NCBI RefSeq assembly: GCF_027533625.1
Contig: NZ_JAQAGZ010000001.1
Span: 496,001-560,000 of the forward strand
Length of the DNA: 64,000 nt
Source: Paenibacillus gyeongsangnamensis
GTDB lineage: Bacteria > Bacillota > Bacilli > Paenibacillales > NBRC-103111
Direction of reading: 5' to 3'
Part shown: piece by piece, positions 35,431 through 42,725 of the stretch
Position numbering within the stretch: position 1 is the first letter of the stretch
Layout of the letters: every line of letters starts with the position of its first letter
Made by a program: the position numbers and the translations under genes
The notes under the pieces: generated by a model
Seen by the model: the letters and a program-made list of their open reading frames with translations, nothing else
Database searches by the model: none
Told to the model about the DNA's origin: nothing

Positions 35431-36684
35431 ATGAATCCGACCGTATCGAACACCGTGAAGCAAAGCACCAGAGTGATGGGGGCCGTCGTCATCAGCATGG
35501 CGCTCATCACGGGTTGTTCCGCCGCCAAGCCGGCGGAGCAGCCCAAAGCCGCCGCCGAGGCACAGCTGAAAACCGTCAAAACCTCGAAGGTGGAGAAGAA
35601 GAAGATCGGCGATCCGACGGAGCAGGTCGCGGATGTCGTTTCGTCGATTCAGCTGGACGTTTCAACCAAAGTCGGCGGGGACGTTCAAGAAATATTAAAG
35701 AAGCGCGGCGAGATGGTAGAGAAGGGCGACGTTATTTTTCGCATGGACCCGACGGATGTGTTGATCCAAAAGGAAAAAGCGCAAATTTCATTGAACGGCT
35801 CACAGGAGCAGCTGACCAAATCGAAGCAGGACCTCGCGAATTCCAGGCAGGATCTGGTCAACGGCATCAAGAAGCTGGAGACGTCGATCAGCGATACCGA
35901 AAAAAATTACGCAAAAATGCGCAACGATTACGATCTGGGGCTTGTCACCAAGTTTCAGCTCGATCAAATGGAATCGCAGCTGAGCAACATGAAGCTGGAT
36001 CTTGAGAGCAACAAGGCCAAGCTCAAAACACTGGACAGCACCAACTCGCTCTCCCAGATCGAACAGGGCATACAAACTGCGGACGTATCGCTGCGCGAGC
36101 TTGATCGGACGCTTGGCAATCTCGATGTTAAAGCGACCGTAAGCGGTGTTCTGACCGAGCTTCCGATCGAGGTTGGCATGACGCTTCCGGGCGGCTTCCG
36201 GGCGGCGCAGGTTCAACAGCTTGACCCGATCAAGATCAAAGCGGAGCTGACGGAGGATGCGGCCAAGCTGGTCCGCGGCAAGCCGGAGCTGACCTTCTAC
36301 ATTCCGGGTACCACCGATAAGATGAAAGGCAAAGTAAGCTACTTGGCCGACGTTATGAGCTCGCAATCGAAATCGTACACGCTTGAGCTGGAAGTGCCCA
36401 ATGCCGATCGCAAGCTGAAGCCCGGCATGAAGGCGCAGGTGCTGCTTACGGAAGAACAGGATCAGATGGTCGTTGCGGTTCCGACGCTTAGCGTTGTCCG
36501 CGAGGGCGGCGATACGTACGTCTTCGTACTTAACGGGGATACAGCGGAGAAACGCAAGGTGGCGCTCGGCCGCTTGAACGAAACGGTTCAAGAAGTCATT
36601 TCCGGGCTCAAGGAAGGCGAACAATTGATCGTATCCGGTCAGAATCAGTTGAAAGATAAAGAAAAAGTGCAGCTGGCGAAATAA
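35431..36684 (+). CDS. RND efflux adaptor lipoprotein (membrane fusion protein)
   Basis: A 417-residue adaptor starting at ATG 35431 (AAAAGGAG). The signal peptide ends in the lipobox LITGC, so it is lipid-anchored outside. Next come lipoyl half 1 (GEMVEKGDVIFRMDPTDV), a long coiled coil (about residues 110-210, with SKQDLANSRQDL and MESQLSNMKLDLES), lipoyl half 2, the beta-barrel and a C-terminal strand set (GGDTYVFVLNGDTAEKRKV). The coiled coil is much longer than in the MacB-run adaptor. Gram-positive adaptors have no outer-membrane channel to reach, so the secreted protein encoded next is a possible extracellular partner (inference). Confidence 0.9.
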   Translation: MNPTVSNTVKQSTRVMGAVVISMALITGCSAAKPAEQPKAAAEAQLKTVKTSKVEKKKIGDPTEQVADVVSSIQLDVSTKVGGDVQEILKKRGEMVEKGDVIFRMDPTDVLIQKEKAQISLNGSQEQLTKSKQDLANSRQDLVNGIKKLETSISDTEKNYAKMRNDYDLGLVTKFQLDQMESQLSNMKLDLESNKAKLKTLDSTNSLSQIEQGIQTADVSLRELDRTLGNLDVKATVSGVLTELPIEVGMTLPGGFRAAQVQQLDPIKIKAELTEDAAKLVRGKPELTFYIPGTTDKMKGKVSYLADVMSSQSKSYTLELEVPNADRKLKPGMKAQVLLTEEQDQMVVAVPTLSVVREGGDTYVFVLNGDTAEKRKVALGRLNETVQEVISGLKEGEQLIVSGQNQLKDKEKVQLAK

Positions 36685-36711
36685 CGCGCGGCTGGACAGG
36701 AGGATAACCAT

Positions 36712-38442
36712 ATGAACAAGAAATTGCAAATCACCGTAGCATCCGTCGTGATCGGCGCCTCGCTTCTGAGCACAGGTTACACCGTCCGGGCCGCTGAAGG
36801 AACGACCCAAGAGGCGACCGCCACGGTCTCCCCGTCCTATAAGCTGACGGATTCGCTCGATGTGGAAGTCAAGACGGTGCTTAACGAGCATGTGCTCGAC
36901 GGTACCCGTCTCGGCGTTGTGATCCGGATGAAAAACAACAGCGATTCGATTACCCGGGTTCCCGATACGATCGAGGTTCGCGTGAAGACGACGGAGGGGA
37001 CAACGTATACGCTGCAAGCCAGTGCGTCTAACGTAAAGTCGATCCAGCCGAAAGCCAGCTCGGAGCTGAGCTATTTGTCGGTTATCGACCGGACGGACGA
37101 CGTGACCTTAAGCGAAGTGAACTGGACGGACGTGGATTATTATGTCTATCCGAAAAAGGAGACCGTTGTGGTGACGGCGCCGATCACCACTCAGCCTTGG
37201 AAGGGCAGCGACGCGCCGATCACCGACCCGTCCGCCGTCAAGAAATGGTCCGAATCCTTCAAAATCCCTTCGCTGCTCTCGCCGCTGCAGTATACTCCGA
37301 TCGGCATCAGTAAGGAGTCGAGCGACAAAGGCAACGTGATCGTCGTTCAGCTGTTGGCCTACAATCCGACCGGTCAGCGGGAGACGCTCCCGGATTTCCA
37401 GATTGACGGGAAGACGGAGGGCAAAATATTTTCCGGCAAACGGGTTGAGCAGGGTACGATCGTGCTGGAGGGCAAGGAAGAAAAGTATATCCATTATGCG
37501 ATTCCCGTCGATCCCGATACCGAGCTGACCAGCTTGAACCTGCTCACCGCCGAGAAATTCGCGCAGGCCGGTCAAGGGCAGAGCGGCGGCTTGCTTAGCT
37601 ATAACGTGGGACGCTTGAACATCCTGCTGCCTTCCGGTCCGAGCGCGAGCGCATTTGAATCTTATGTATACGGCAATCCGCTTAAATTCGATAAGCGCAG
37701 TAATCTGATTCAATCAGATCTGGAAGTTACGCTTGCCGAATTCACGATCCAGGACAACACCGATGAAGGGTCCAAGAACGTAACGGCCAAATTTAAGCTG
37801 AACAACAAAGGCGACCGCCCGCTGGCGGTTCCGGTATTCCAGACCGATCTTCTGAGCTCTGACGGGTATACTTACAGCGGCGCACGCCAGAATCTGACGA
37901 CGCCTTCCATTCTGCCGAATTCCGGCGTTACGGTCAGTTACTCCTTCAAGGTGCCGGGATCGGAAACCGGAAAGGGCTTGGCTCTGAAAATACAGGATGC
38001 CGTATCCGCGGCGCCTTACAAGACGACGATCGCGTCTTACGCGGTCGAGCTTCAACCGGTCAGCACAAACGATGAATTTAGCGTATATCCCTTCTTCGCC
38101 AAAATCCGCAGCTGGGATATTACAGGCATGTTCAACCGACAAGGGACGCTGCAGTATACTTATAAGGCGAAGTTCATGATGGATCTTAAGCGGGATGATC
38201 AAATGCAAGTCGATCAAAGCTCCTCAAAGCTCCAATTCGAGCTGTATGATTCCCTTGACCGCTTGATCGGAACTAGCCAGGCTTCCTTCATCGGTCCGAA
38301 CCGTCTTGTGACGGGCGAGAATAACATTATGTTCAGCGGCTCGTCCGAACAATTCGATCACCCTTTAACCATTCGCGTTTACGAGTACTTCACGACGGCC
38401 ACCGGCGATTCCAAACGATTGCTAGCCGTGTTTAAGCAATAA
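36712..38442 (+). CDS. Secreted multi-module protein of unknown function, paired with the RND pump
   Basis: A 576-residue exported protein; signal peptide to about residue 27 (STGYTVRAAEG), no lipobox. It consists of about four beta-rich modules with the same step pattern as the 738-residue protein at 29229: a strand such as VVIRMKNNS or TAKFKLNNKG, then VPxxxxxDLxSSDGYTYSG, an ILPNSG turn and a closing strand. The ATG has AGGAGG. It follows the adaptor by 27 bp and ends at a terminator, so it is the last gene of the MarR-RND-adaptor run. Function unknown; the position suggests an accessory part of the pump, substrate holder or cell-wall anchor. Confidence 0.75.
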   Translation: MNKKLQITVASVVIGASLLSTGYTVRAAEGTTQEATATVSPSYKLTDSLDVEVKTVLNEHVLDGTRLGVVIRMKNNSDSITRVPDTIEVRVKTTEGTTYTLQASASNVKSIQPKASSELSYLSVIDRTDDVTLSEVNWTDVDYYVYPKKETVVVTAPITTQPWKGSDAPITDPSAVKKWSESFKIPSLLSPLQYTPIGISKESSDKGNVIVVQLLAYNPTGQRETLPDFQIDGKTEGKIFSGKRVEQGTIVLEGKEEKYIHYAIPVDPDTELTSLNLLTAEKFAQAGQGQSGGLLSYNVGRLNILLPSGPSASAFESYVYGNPLKFDKRSNLIQSDLEVTLAEFTIQDNTDEGSKNVTAKFKLNNKGDRPLAVPVFQTDLLSSDGYTYSGARQNLTTPSILPNSGVTVSYSFKVPGSETGKGLALKIQDAVSAAPYKTTIASYAVELQPVSTNDEFSVYPFFAKIRSWDITGMFNRQGTLQYTYKAKFMMDLKRDDQMQVDQSSSKLQFELYDSLDRLIGTSQASFIGPNRLVTGENNIMFSGSSEQFDHPLTIRVYEYFTTATGDSKRLLAVFKQ

Positions 38443-38463
38443 TCCGAATCTTATATTCATAGC

Positions 38464-38498
38464 AAAGAAGCCGGTCCGGCATGGACTCGGCTTCTTTA
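38464..38498 (+). terminator. Intrinsic terminator after the RND run
   Basis: AAAGAAGCCG and CGGCTTCTTT pair around GTCC/GGAC, followed by a short T tract. Confidence 0.85.
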
Positions 38499-38528
38499 TC
38501 CTGGTTTGATGATCGGTTTGATACGGCA

Positions 38529-39062
38529 TCAGGATAAGCCATGGTCCGGCTTATTCCCGAGCTTGAACTCACGGACCGTTCCCCAACGGCCGTCTTGATC
38601 TTTGCGAAGCAGAACAAGCTGCTCGACGGGGGTTTTGAGCTGAAGCGGCTTCTGCTTCAAGCTGGACAGGATATCATGCATCTCGTCCGCTTTCAGCTGC
38701 TGCGCGATGGTCAAATGAGGCGTATAAAGGTATGGCTTGTCGGCTTCCGCCAAAGGTCCTGAGCATATGGCGTCATGAAGCCGTTTCATCGGCTCCGGAT
38801 CGGATAGTGCCATATAAATCACATGGTTAACGGGATAAAAGGAGGAATACCGGTTGAAAGTCAGCTCGAACGGCTGAATGCGCGCCGCGGCTTGCTCCAA
38901 ATGGACGGTCGCCGCCTGCAGCTTCGCTTCGTCCCAATCTTCTTGCTCCTTCACGGTCAAATGGGGCTCAAGCAAGGAATAATGCGGGTCGTATCGTCTC
39001 CGGTAGTGATTCGCAAATTCCTGCACTTCCTTCGATGGGAAAACCGCTATGCCGTATTGCAT
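38529..39062 (-). CDS. yjcG: 2'-5' RNA ligase-like protein (YjcG family)
   Basis: A 177-residue 2H phosphoesterase-superfamily protein with the two catalytic motifs PHLTVK (about residue 33) and PHLTIA (about residue 117). It opens MQYGIAVFPSKEVQEFANHY, very close to B. subtilis YjcG. The family hydrolyses or ligates 2',3'-cyclic or 2'-5' phosphodiester bonds; the physiological substrate of YjcG is not established. The start ATG 39062 has GGAGGGG. It is convergent with the RND run and monocistronic. Length is normal. Confidence 0.9.
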   Translation of the reverse strand: MQYGIAVFPSKEVQEFANHYRRRYDPHYSLLEPHLTVKEQEDWDEAKLQAATVHLEQAAARIQPFELTFNRYSSFYPVNHVIYMALSDPEPMKRLHDAICSGPLAEADKPYLYTPHLTIAQQLKADEMHDILSSLKQKPLQLKTPVEQLVLLRKDQDGRWGTVREFKLGNKPDHGLS

Positions 39063-39279
39063 TTTATCCCCTCCTCCAAATCGTTGTAAGGCTCACTTCA
39101 TTCCAGTCTTAGTTTTACACCGCTTATTTACATTATAAGCCTTTTCCCCGAACAGGTCCAAATCGGCGGCGGCTTACGGAAACATTTACTATCATCCAAG
39201 CCAATCTCCCGAAAGCAGCATACAATGGACTAACCTCTCCTGTATAAGATGCGCCTTGGGTCCGAGCGGCAAATAAGGT

Positions 39280-39302
39280 TAAACCTTTTCGGTTATGCTA
39301 CA
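39280..39302 (+). promoter_or_regulatory. Conserved promoter-like motif, also found before the ECF sigma gene
   Basis: TAAACCTTTT followed by C(G)GTTATGCTAC matches the 44230-44256 motif (TAAACCTTTTGCCGTTATG) almost base for base. It stands 40 bp before the 54-residue ORF at 39342. AAACC-type -35 boxes are usual for ECF sigma factors, but the -10 half here is less clear. Confidence 0.4.
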
Positions 39303-39341
39303 GGGAGAAATGGATATCATTCATTAAGCGGAGTGAGAAGG

Positions 39342-39506
39342 ATGAACTGGATTTATTGGGGTAAGCTATACGAGAGCAAATTCCAGGCCGGCTGTCTGGC
39401 CAAAAGAATGGAAGAGGACTGGTGGATTTACGGCTACGAATGCCCTTCCGAGGTGCAAGTATTTCGTTCCAAGAAAGGACGCTTCGGCGTCCGGTATTTG
39501 GTATAA
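39342..39506 (+). CDS. Hypothetical protein, 54 residues
   Basis: From ATG 39342 (GGAGTGAGAAGG upstream) a 54-residue, aromatic-rich protein is encoded (WIYWGKLYESKF, EEDWWIYGYE, CPSEVQVFRSKKGRFGVRYL). There is one Cys near the N-terminal third and one in the second half. I do not recognise the family. The strong ribosome binding site and the promoter-like motif upstream support a real gene, and the aromatic/charged composition is not that of random sequence. Confidence 0.6.
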   Translation: MNWIYWGKLYESKFQAGCLAKRMEEDWWIYGYECPSEVQVFRSKKGRFGVRYLV

Positions 39507-39588
39507 ACTTTTGCTTGACTTAGTTCCTTGAGTTGGTGTATATTTATTTCTGTCGCTTCGTAAGGACGTAAGGCGATGGAACAGATGA

Positions 39589-39665
<77 letters not shown>

Positions 39666-39675
39666 AACCTTTCAA

Positions 39676-39752
39676 GGGCCTATAGCTCAGTTGGTTAGAG
39701 CGGTCGGCTCATAACCGATTGGTCGGGGGTTCGAGTCCCTCTGGGCCCACCA
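39676..39752 (+). tRNA. tRNA with CAT anticodon, probably tRNA-Ile2 (lysidine)
   Basis: A 77-nt cloverleaf with GGGCCTA acceptor, D-arm AGCTCAGTTGGTTAGAGC, anticodon loop CTCATAA and encoded CCA. C4-G69, C5-G68 and discriminator A73 are the features by which TilS marks the AUA-reading tRNA-Ile2 in E. coli, so I prefer Ile2 over elongator Met. Confidence 0.8.
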
Positions 39753-39758
39753 TCCTTT

Positions 39759-39844
39759 GCCGGAGTGGCGGAATAGGCAGACGCACAGGACTTAAAATCC
39801 TGCGGTGGGTGACCACCGTACCGGTTCGACCCCGGTCTTCGGCA
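39759..39844 (+). tRNA. tRNA-Leu (TAA)
   Basis: An 86-nt cloverleaf with GCCGGAG/CTTCGGC acceptor stem, anticodon TAA in ACTTAAAAT, and the long variable arm of class II tRNAs (GGTGGGTGACCACC). No encoded CCA. Confidence 0.95.
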
Positions 39845-39861
39845 GTATGATTTTCCCAAGA

Positions 39862-39899
39862 AAGCACACCGTTCGATGCGAACGGAGGTGTCTTTTTTT
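39862..39899 (+). terminator. Intrinsic terminator after the tRNA cluster
   Basis: ACACCGTTCG and CGAACGGAGGTGT pair (one bulge), followed by seven T residues. Confidence 0.85.
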
Positions 39900-40004
39900 A
39901 TTTTACGGCAAGTTTCCGGCTCGAAAAGAAGCTTTGCAGGCAATGGGATTTTCCGGGCTTCCAAGGCATATATATAAAATATTCCTGCAAAAAGGAGGGG
40001 TCCC

Positions 40005-40223
40005 ATGCCCTCAATCATCTTGGCTCCCATCAAGATCACCGGCGCCAGCGGCGACGTCACTTTCGGCGATGTACTGCAGATTAACCCCAAGAGCACATCG
40101 AAGGCGAATGCCGGCTCGGGCGGAGGAAATACAGGCGATTTCAGCGCTACCTTTACAGGCGTCAGCTTTACGAATGTATTCGATGCCGACGTGAATGATT
40201 CAAACAATCAAGGGAATAATTAG
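40005..40223 (+). CDS. gerPF: Spore germination protein, GerPF-like
   Basis: A 72-residue GerPA/GerPF-family protein starting at ATG 40005 (AAAAGGAGGGG). The family signature is present: opening APIKITGASGDVTFGD, QINPKSTSKANAGSGGGNTG and a polar C-terminus with NVFDADVNDSN. GerP proteins are coat-located and help germinants reach the inner membrane receptors. In Bacillus gerPF is the last gene of gerPABCDEF; here a PF-like gene sits 0.9 kb upstream of gerPA, alone, and separated from it by a convergent gene. A GerPA paralogue is the alternative label. Confidence 0.85.
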   Translation: MPSIILAPIKITGASGDVTFGDVLQINPKSTSKANAGSGGGNTGDFSATFTGVSFTNVFDADVNDSNNQGNN

Positions 40224-40228
40224 CTGCA

Positions 40229-40290
40229 TAAAAAATCACGCACACCTCCGGGCCGCATTGGCCGTCTCTAAAGAGCGTGCGTGATTTTTT
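40229..40290. terminator. Bidirectional terminator between gerPF and the GerT-like gene
   Basis: AAAAATCACGCAC (from 40230) pairs with GTGCGTGATTTTT (40277-40289); A and T runs on both flanks allow it to serve both convergent genes. Confidence 0.85.
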
Positions 40291-40291
40291 G

Positions 40292-40756
40292 CTAGAGAAA
40301 GCGGATATCGATCTCTTGATACGGCTGATGCTCGGACATCATTTTGCGCATATGCAGCTGGAGAATGCCGTTCTTATATACGGCTCTGCAGCTATCGGTC
40401 ACAACGGAGCTGTTCAGTTTAATGGTCTGCGTGTTGTTTTCGGGAAGGTTTTCGAGCCTGAGCTGATTGCTGTTCACAAGCACCCGAAGTTTGCGGGCCT
40501 GCGAACGGTCGGGAATATGGATTTTGACGATCACATTATTATGCGTATCGAACGTTTCAGTATGAAAATGATGCTTAAGCCCCTGCAAATCTGCAGCAGG
40601 CATCGCCTGTTTCATAACGTCCTTCACATAATTCTCGACCCAGCCCATCGGTTCGGGTCCATCTCCTGACCCCAAGAACGGAAGCTTCCCTCCGAAAAAT
40701 TGCTCAAACTGCTTCCAGTTGAAATCGAAGAAATTGTTGTTTTTTTGCTTATCCAT
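40292..40756 (-). CDS. Hsp20/alpha-crystallin-like spore protein (GerT/CotP-like)
   Basis: A 154-residue protein with a divergent alpha-crystallin domain in the second half: NVIVKIHIPDRSQARKLRV, then RLENLPENN and AVYKNGILQLHMRK. N-terminal half is polar and aromatic (NNNFFDFNWKQFEQFFGG), as in GerT and CotP coat proteins of Bacillus, which carry an Hsp20 fold but act in spore germination or coat structure. Its place between two gerP loci agrees with a spore role. The start ATG 40756 has AAGGAGTG. A general small heat-shock chaperone is the alternative. Confidence 0.8.
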   Translation of the reverse strand: MDKQKNNNFFDFNWKQFEQFFGGKLPFLGSGDGPEPMGWVENYVKDVMKQAMPAADLQGLKHHFHTETFDTHNNVIVKIHIPDRSQARKLRVLVNSNQLRLENLPENNTQTIKLNSSVVTDSCRAVYKNGILQLHMRKMMSEHQPYQEIDIRFL

Positions 40757-40888
40757 CCGATCTCACTCCTTCCCACATCCAGTATATGAGCACTTTCGAA
40801 AAAGCATGAATGCGCCGCAGGGAAAACATACTTCCCTTAAGGCAGACATATAATGAATCAAAGCATCACGAAATGCGGGGTGGGAGAG

Positions 40889-41128
40889 GTGCCAGCGATT
40901 GTCGGAGCCATCAAGATCGTCAGCGTCGGTCCAAGCTCCATCGTGCATATTGGGGATTCCATCCAGCTGGCGCCGGTGAGCACGGTCAAGACGTTTGCAG
41001 GTGCCGGCTCGTTCAATACAGGGGACTTCATTCGGACGTATACGATGGTCAATAATACGAATACAAGCGATAATGATTTTGCCGATTCGAATGCCGTGTC
41101 CGCAGACACAGCGGTAGGGGTGGTATAG
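40889..41128 (+). CDS. gerPA: Spore germination protein GerPA
   Basis: A 79-residue GerPA/GerPF-family protein. I chose GTG 40889 (GGGGTGG upstream), since it gives the family opening (M)PAIVGAIKIVSV; the ATG 40853 would add 12 unrelated residues. It has HIGDSIQLAPVS and GAGSFNTGDF, and a longer polar tail than its relatives. First gene of the gerPABCDE run, 5 bp before gerPB. Divergent from the GerT-like gene; the shared region is a good place for sporulation (sigma-K type) promoters, but I could not assign one. Confidence 0.88.
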   Translation: MPAIVGAIKIVSVGPSSIVHIGDSIQLAPVSTVKTFAGAGSFNTGDFIRTYTMVNNTNTSDNDFADSNAVSADTAVGVV

Positions 41129-41133
41129 ATACG

Positions 41134-41355
41134 ATGCAGTTGATCATTCATCAAAGTATCGTGATTCATCAGCTAAAGGTTGGTTCCGTATCTAACTCTT
41201 CGGTTCTCCAGATCGGTACGGCCGGGTCCATTCGATCGTTGTCCAACCTTTATAATTCAGGCGGGTTCACCGGACCTGCGCCGGAGGCGGGAGTCATGCC
41301 CGGCCAAACGATTAGCCCTCTGCCGTTTGTCCCGCTCCCTGGTACTGCCAGATGA
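41134..41355 (+). CDS. gerPB: Spore germination protein GerPB
   Basis: A 73-residue protein with the GerPB pattern: opening QLIIHQSIVIHQLKVGSVSN, SSVLQIGTAGSI and a proline-rich C-terminus (PLPFVPLPG). Position between gerPA and gerPC agrees. Coat-associated permeability role inferred from the family. Confidence 0.9.
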   Translation: MQLIIHQSIVIHQLKVGSVSNSSVLQIGTAGSIRSLSNLYNSGGFTGPAPEAGVMPGQTISPLPFVPLPGTAR

Positions 41356-41370
41356 ACGGAGGACTGACTG

Positions 41371-41997
41371 ATGTACACTTCCTTCCCTCATTCGTATTTT
41401 GAACAGCTGAATAAATACTTGGCCTGGCAAACGCGCCGTATACAGGAGCTGGAGATTCGGATTGAGGTGCTCACCAAATCGGTGGAAGCCCTGAGCCGGC
41501 AGCGGGGCATTACAGTCGAACGACTCGAATATAAATTCGACCAGCTGAAGGTGGAGAAGCTCGACGGCACGCTAAACGTCGGAATATCGCCAGGAAGCTT
41601 GACGGACCAGACGCTGGAGGACATCTTGCCCGAGGGAAAGACGGTTATGGCGAATACGGCCCGGTCCGAATCGTTCGGACGCATCCTGAATGCCGTACTG
41701 CTCTATTTAAAGGAAGAATGCCCTAGAGAGCTGCAGCAGATCAATGCGGAGTATCAAGTGAATCTGGGGGAAAACTTCTGCAAAATGATGAGTGACGATT
41801 TGTATTCGCAAGCGCGTTCGCGCACCCTGCATTACATGCAAACGATGGTGGACCCGAACCAGCCGGCACTGTCGCCGGAGGAAGAGCAGGCCATTCTGCA
41901 GCGGGTGATCGGCGATATTCAAGAGGCGATCCGGCAATACATTGTAAATAAGAAAGAAGGAGCTAACGCCTATGGTGATATTACAGGTCATAAATAA
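41371..41997 (+). CDS. gerPC: Spore germination protein GerPC
   Basis: A 208-residue cytosolic-type protein and the largest of the GerP set. The N-terminal 50 residues form a coiled coil (WQTRRIQELEIRIEVLTKSV), followed by a beta segment (VERLEYKFDQLKVEKLDGTL; LNVGISPG) and a helical C-terminal half (TLHYMQTMVDP; EEEQAILQRVIGDIQEAI). This arrangement matches GerPC. Its last 26 bp overlap gerPD. Confidence 0.9.
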   Translation: MYTSFPHSYFEQLNKYLAWQTRRIQELEIRIEVLTKSVEALSRQRGITVERLEYKFDQLKVEKLDGTLNVGISPGSLTDQTLEDILPEGKTVMANTARSESFGRILNAVLLYLKEECPRELQQINAEYQVNLGENFCKMMSDDLYSQARSRTLHYMQTMVDPNQPALSPEEEQAILQRVIGDIQEAIRQYIVNKKEGANAYGDITGHK

Positions 41998-42157
41998 GGA
42001 AATTGCGGTCGGCCAAGTAAGAATTGTCGGGGTAGCGAGCTCCGCGGTGTTCCAGGTCGGGGATACCCAGGAAATTTATTTGTCTTCCATCTTCGATACC
42101 CCGCCGGAATCGCTTATTATCGGCCCCATGGAGCCAATCGCGCGGGAAGGCAGATGA
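41972..42157 (+). CDS. gerPD: Spore germination protein GerPD
   Basis: A 61-residue protein: VNKEIAVGQVRIVGVASSAV, QVGDTQEIYLSS, matching the short beta-rich GerPD. The ATG 41972 lies inside gerPC with AAAGGAG upstream, and its stop overlaps the gerPE start (ATGA). Confidence 0.9.
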   Translation: MVILQVINKEIAVGQVRIVGVASSAVFQVGDTQEIYLSSIFDTPPESLIIGPMEPIAREGR

Positions 42158-42546
42158 ACCGGGGGCCGCTTCGGACGTCGCTGGTGGGTCAGGTTTTTGT
42201 AGACAACGTTATCTTCGCCTCCTCCGTATTTGCCGGAGATATGGTCGAGTTCTCTCCCAAGGCTACAGTCCTGGCGATTCAACGGGAGGTGCCCAATTTC
42301 TACGGAGATGAAGGTGATCTGTCCCATTTCCCGATATTTACAGCCGATATTCCGGTACCCGTACGCTTGACATCCACGAAACTGGAAATTATCCAGACGA
42401 GTCCGTTCATCCGCGTCGGGGGCGTCTACATTATAGCGATTTCGACTTCCGCCTTATTCCACATCGGAGCCAACCGGTCGATACGGGCGGAATCGCGAAT
42501 CAAGCATATCCGGCACCTGCTTACGGGTGAACGTGCGCCAATATAA
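42154..42546 (+). CDS. gerPE: Spore germination protein GerPE
   Basis: A 130-residue protein that matches GerPE in length and pattern (RTSLVGQVFVDNVIFASSVF, AGDMVEFSPKATVLAIQRE, and a C-terminal beta unit SPFIRVGGVYIIAISTSALF with HIGANRSI). It is the last gene of the run and is followed by a hairpin terminator, so no gerPF follows, unlike Bacillus. Confidence 0.9.
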   Translation: MNRGPLRTSLVGQVFVDNVIFASSVFAGDMVEFSPKATVLAIQREVPNFYGDEGDLSHFPIFTADIPVPVRLTSTKLEIIQTSPFIRVGGVYIIAISTSALFHIGANRSIRAESRIKHIRHLLTGERAPI

Positions 42547-42556
42547 AGTAAACAAT

Positions 42557-42590
42557 AAGACCTTTCGCTTGGATGGCGGCAAGGTCTTTG
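42557..42590 (+). terminator. Intrinsic terminator after gerPE
   Basis: AAGACCTT and AAGGTCTT pair across a 16-nt loop, followed by a short T run. Confidence 0.7.
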
Positions 42591-42725
42591 CTGCATTTCG
42601 GAAACCAAATTATTTATGCAATACTTGGGAGAGACATAAAACCGCGCCCTCTTCTTCCGCGTTAACTATCATGCGAGGCGTTTCCAAGCGCCTGTAGGAA
42701 TCAGAACCGAAGAGGAGGAACCAGG

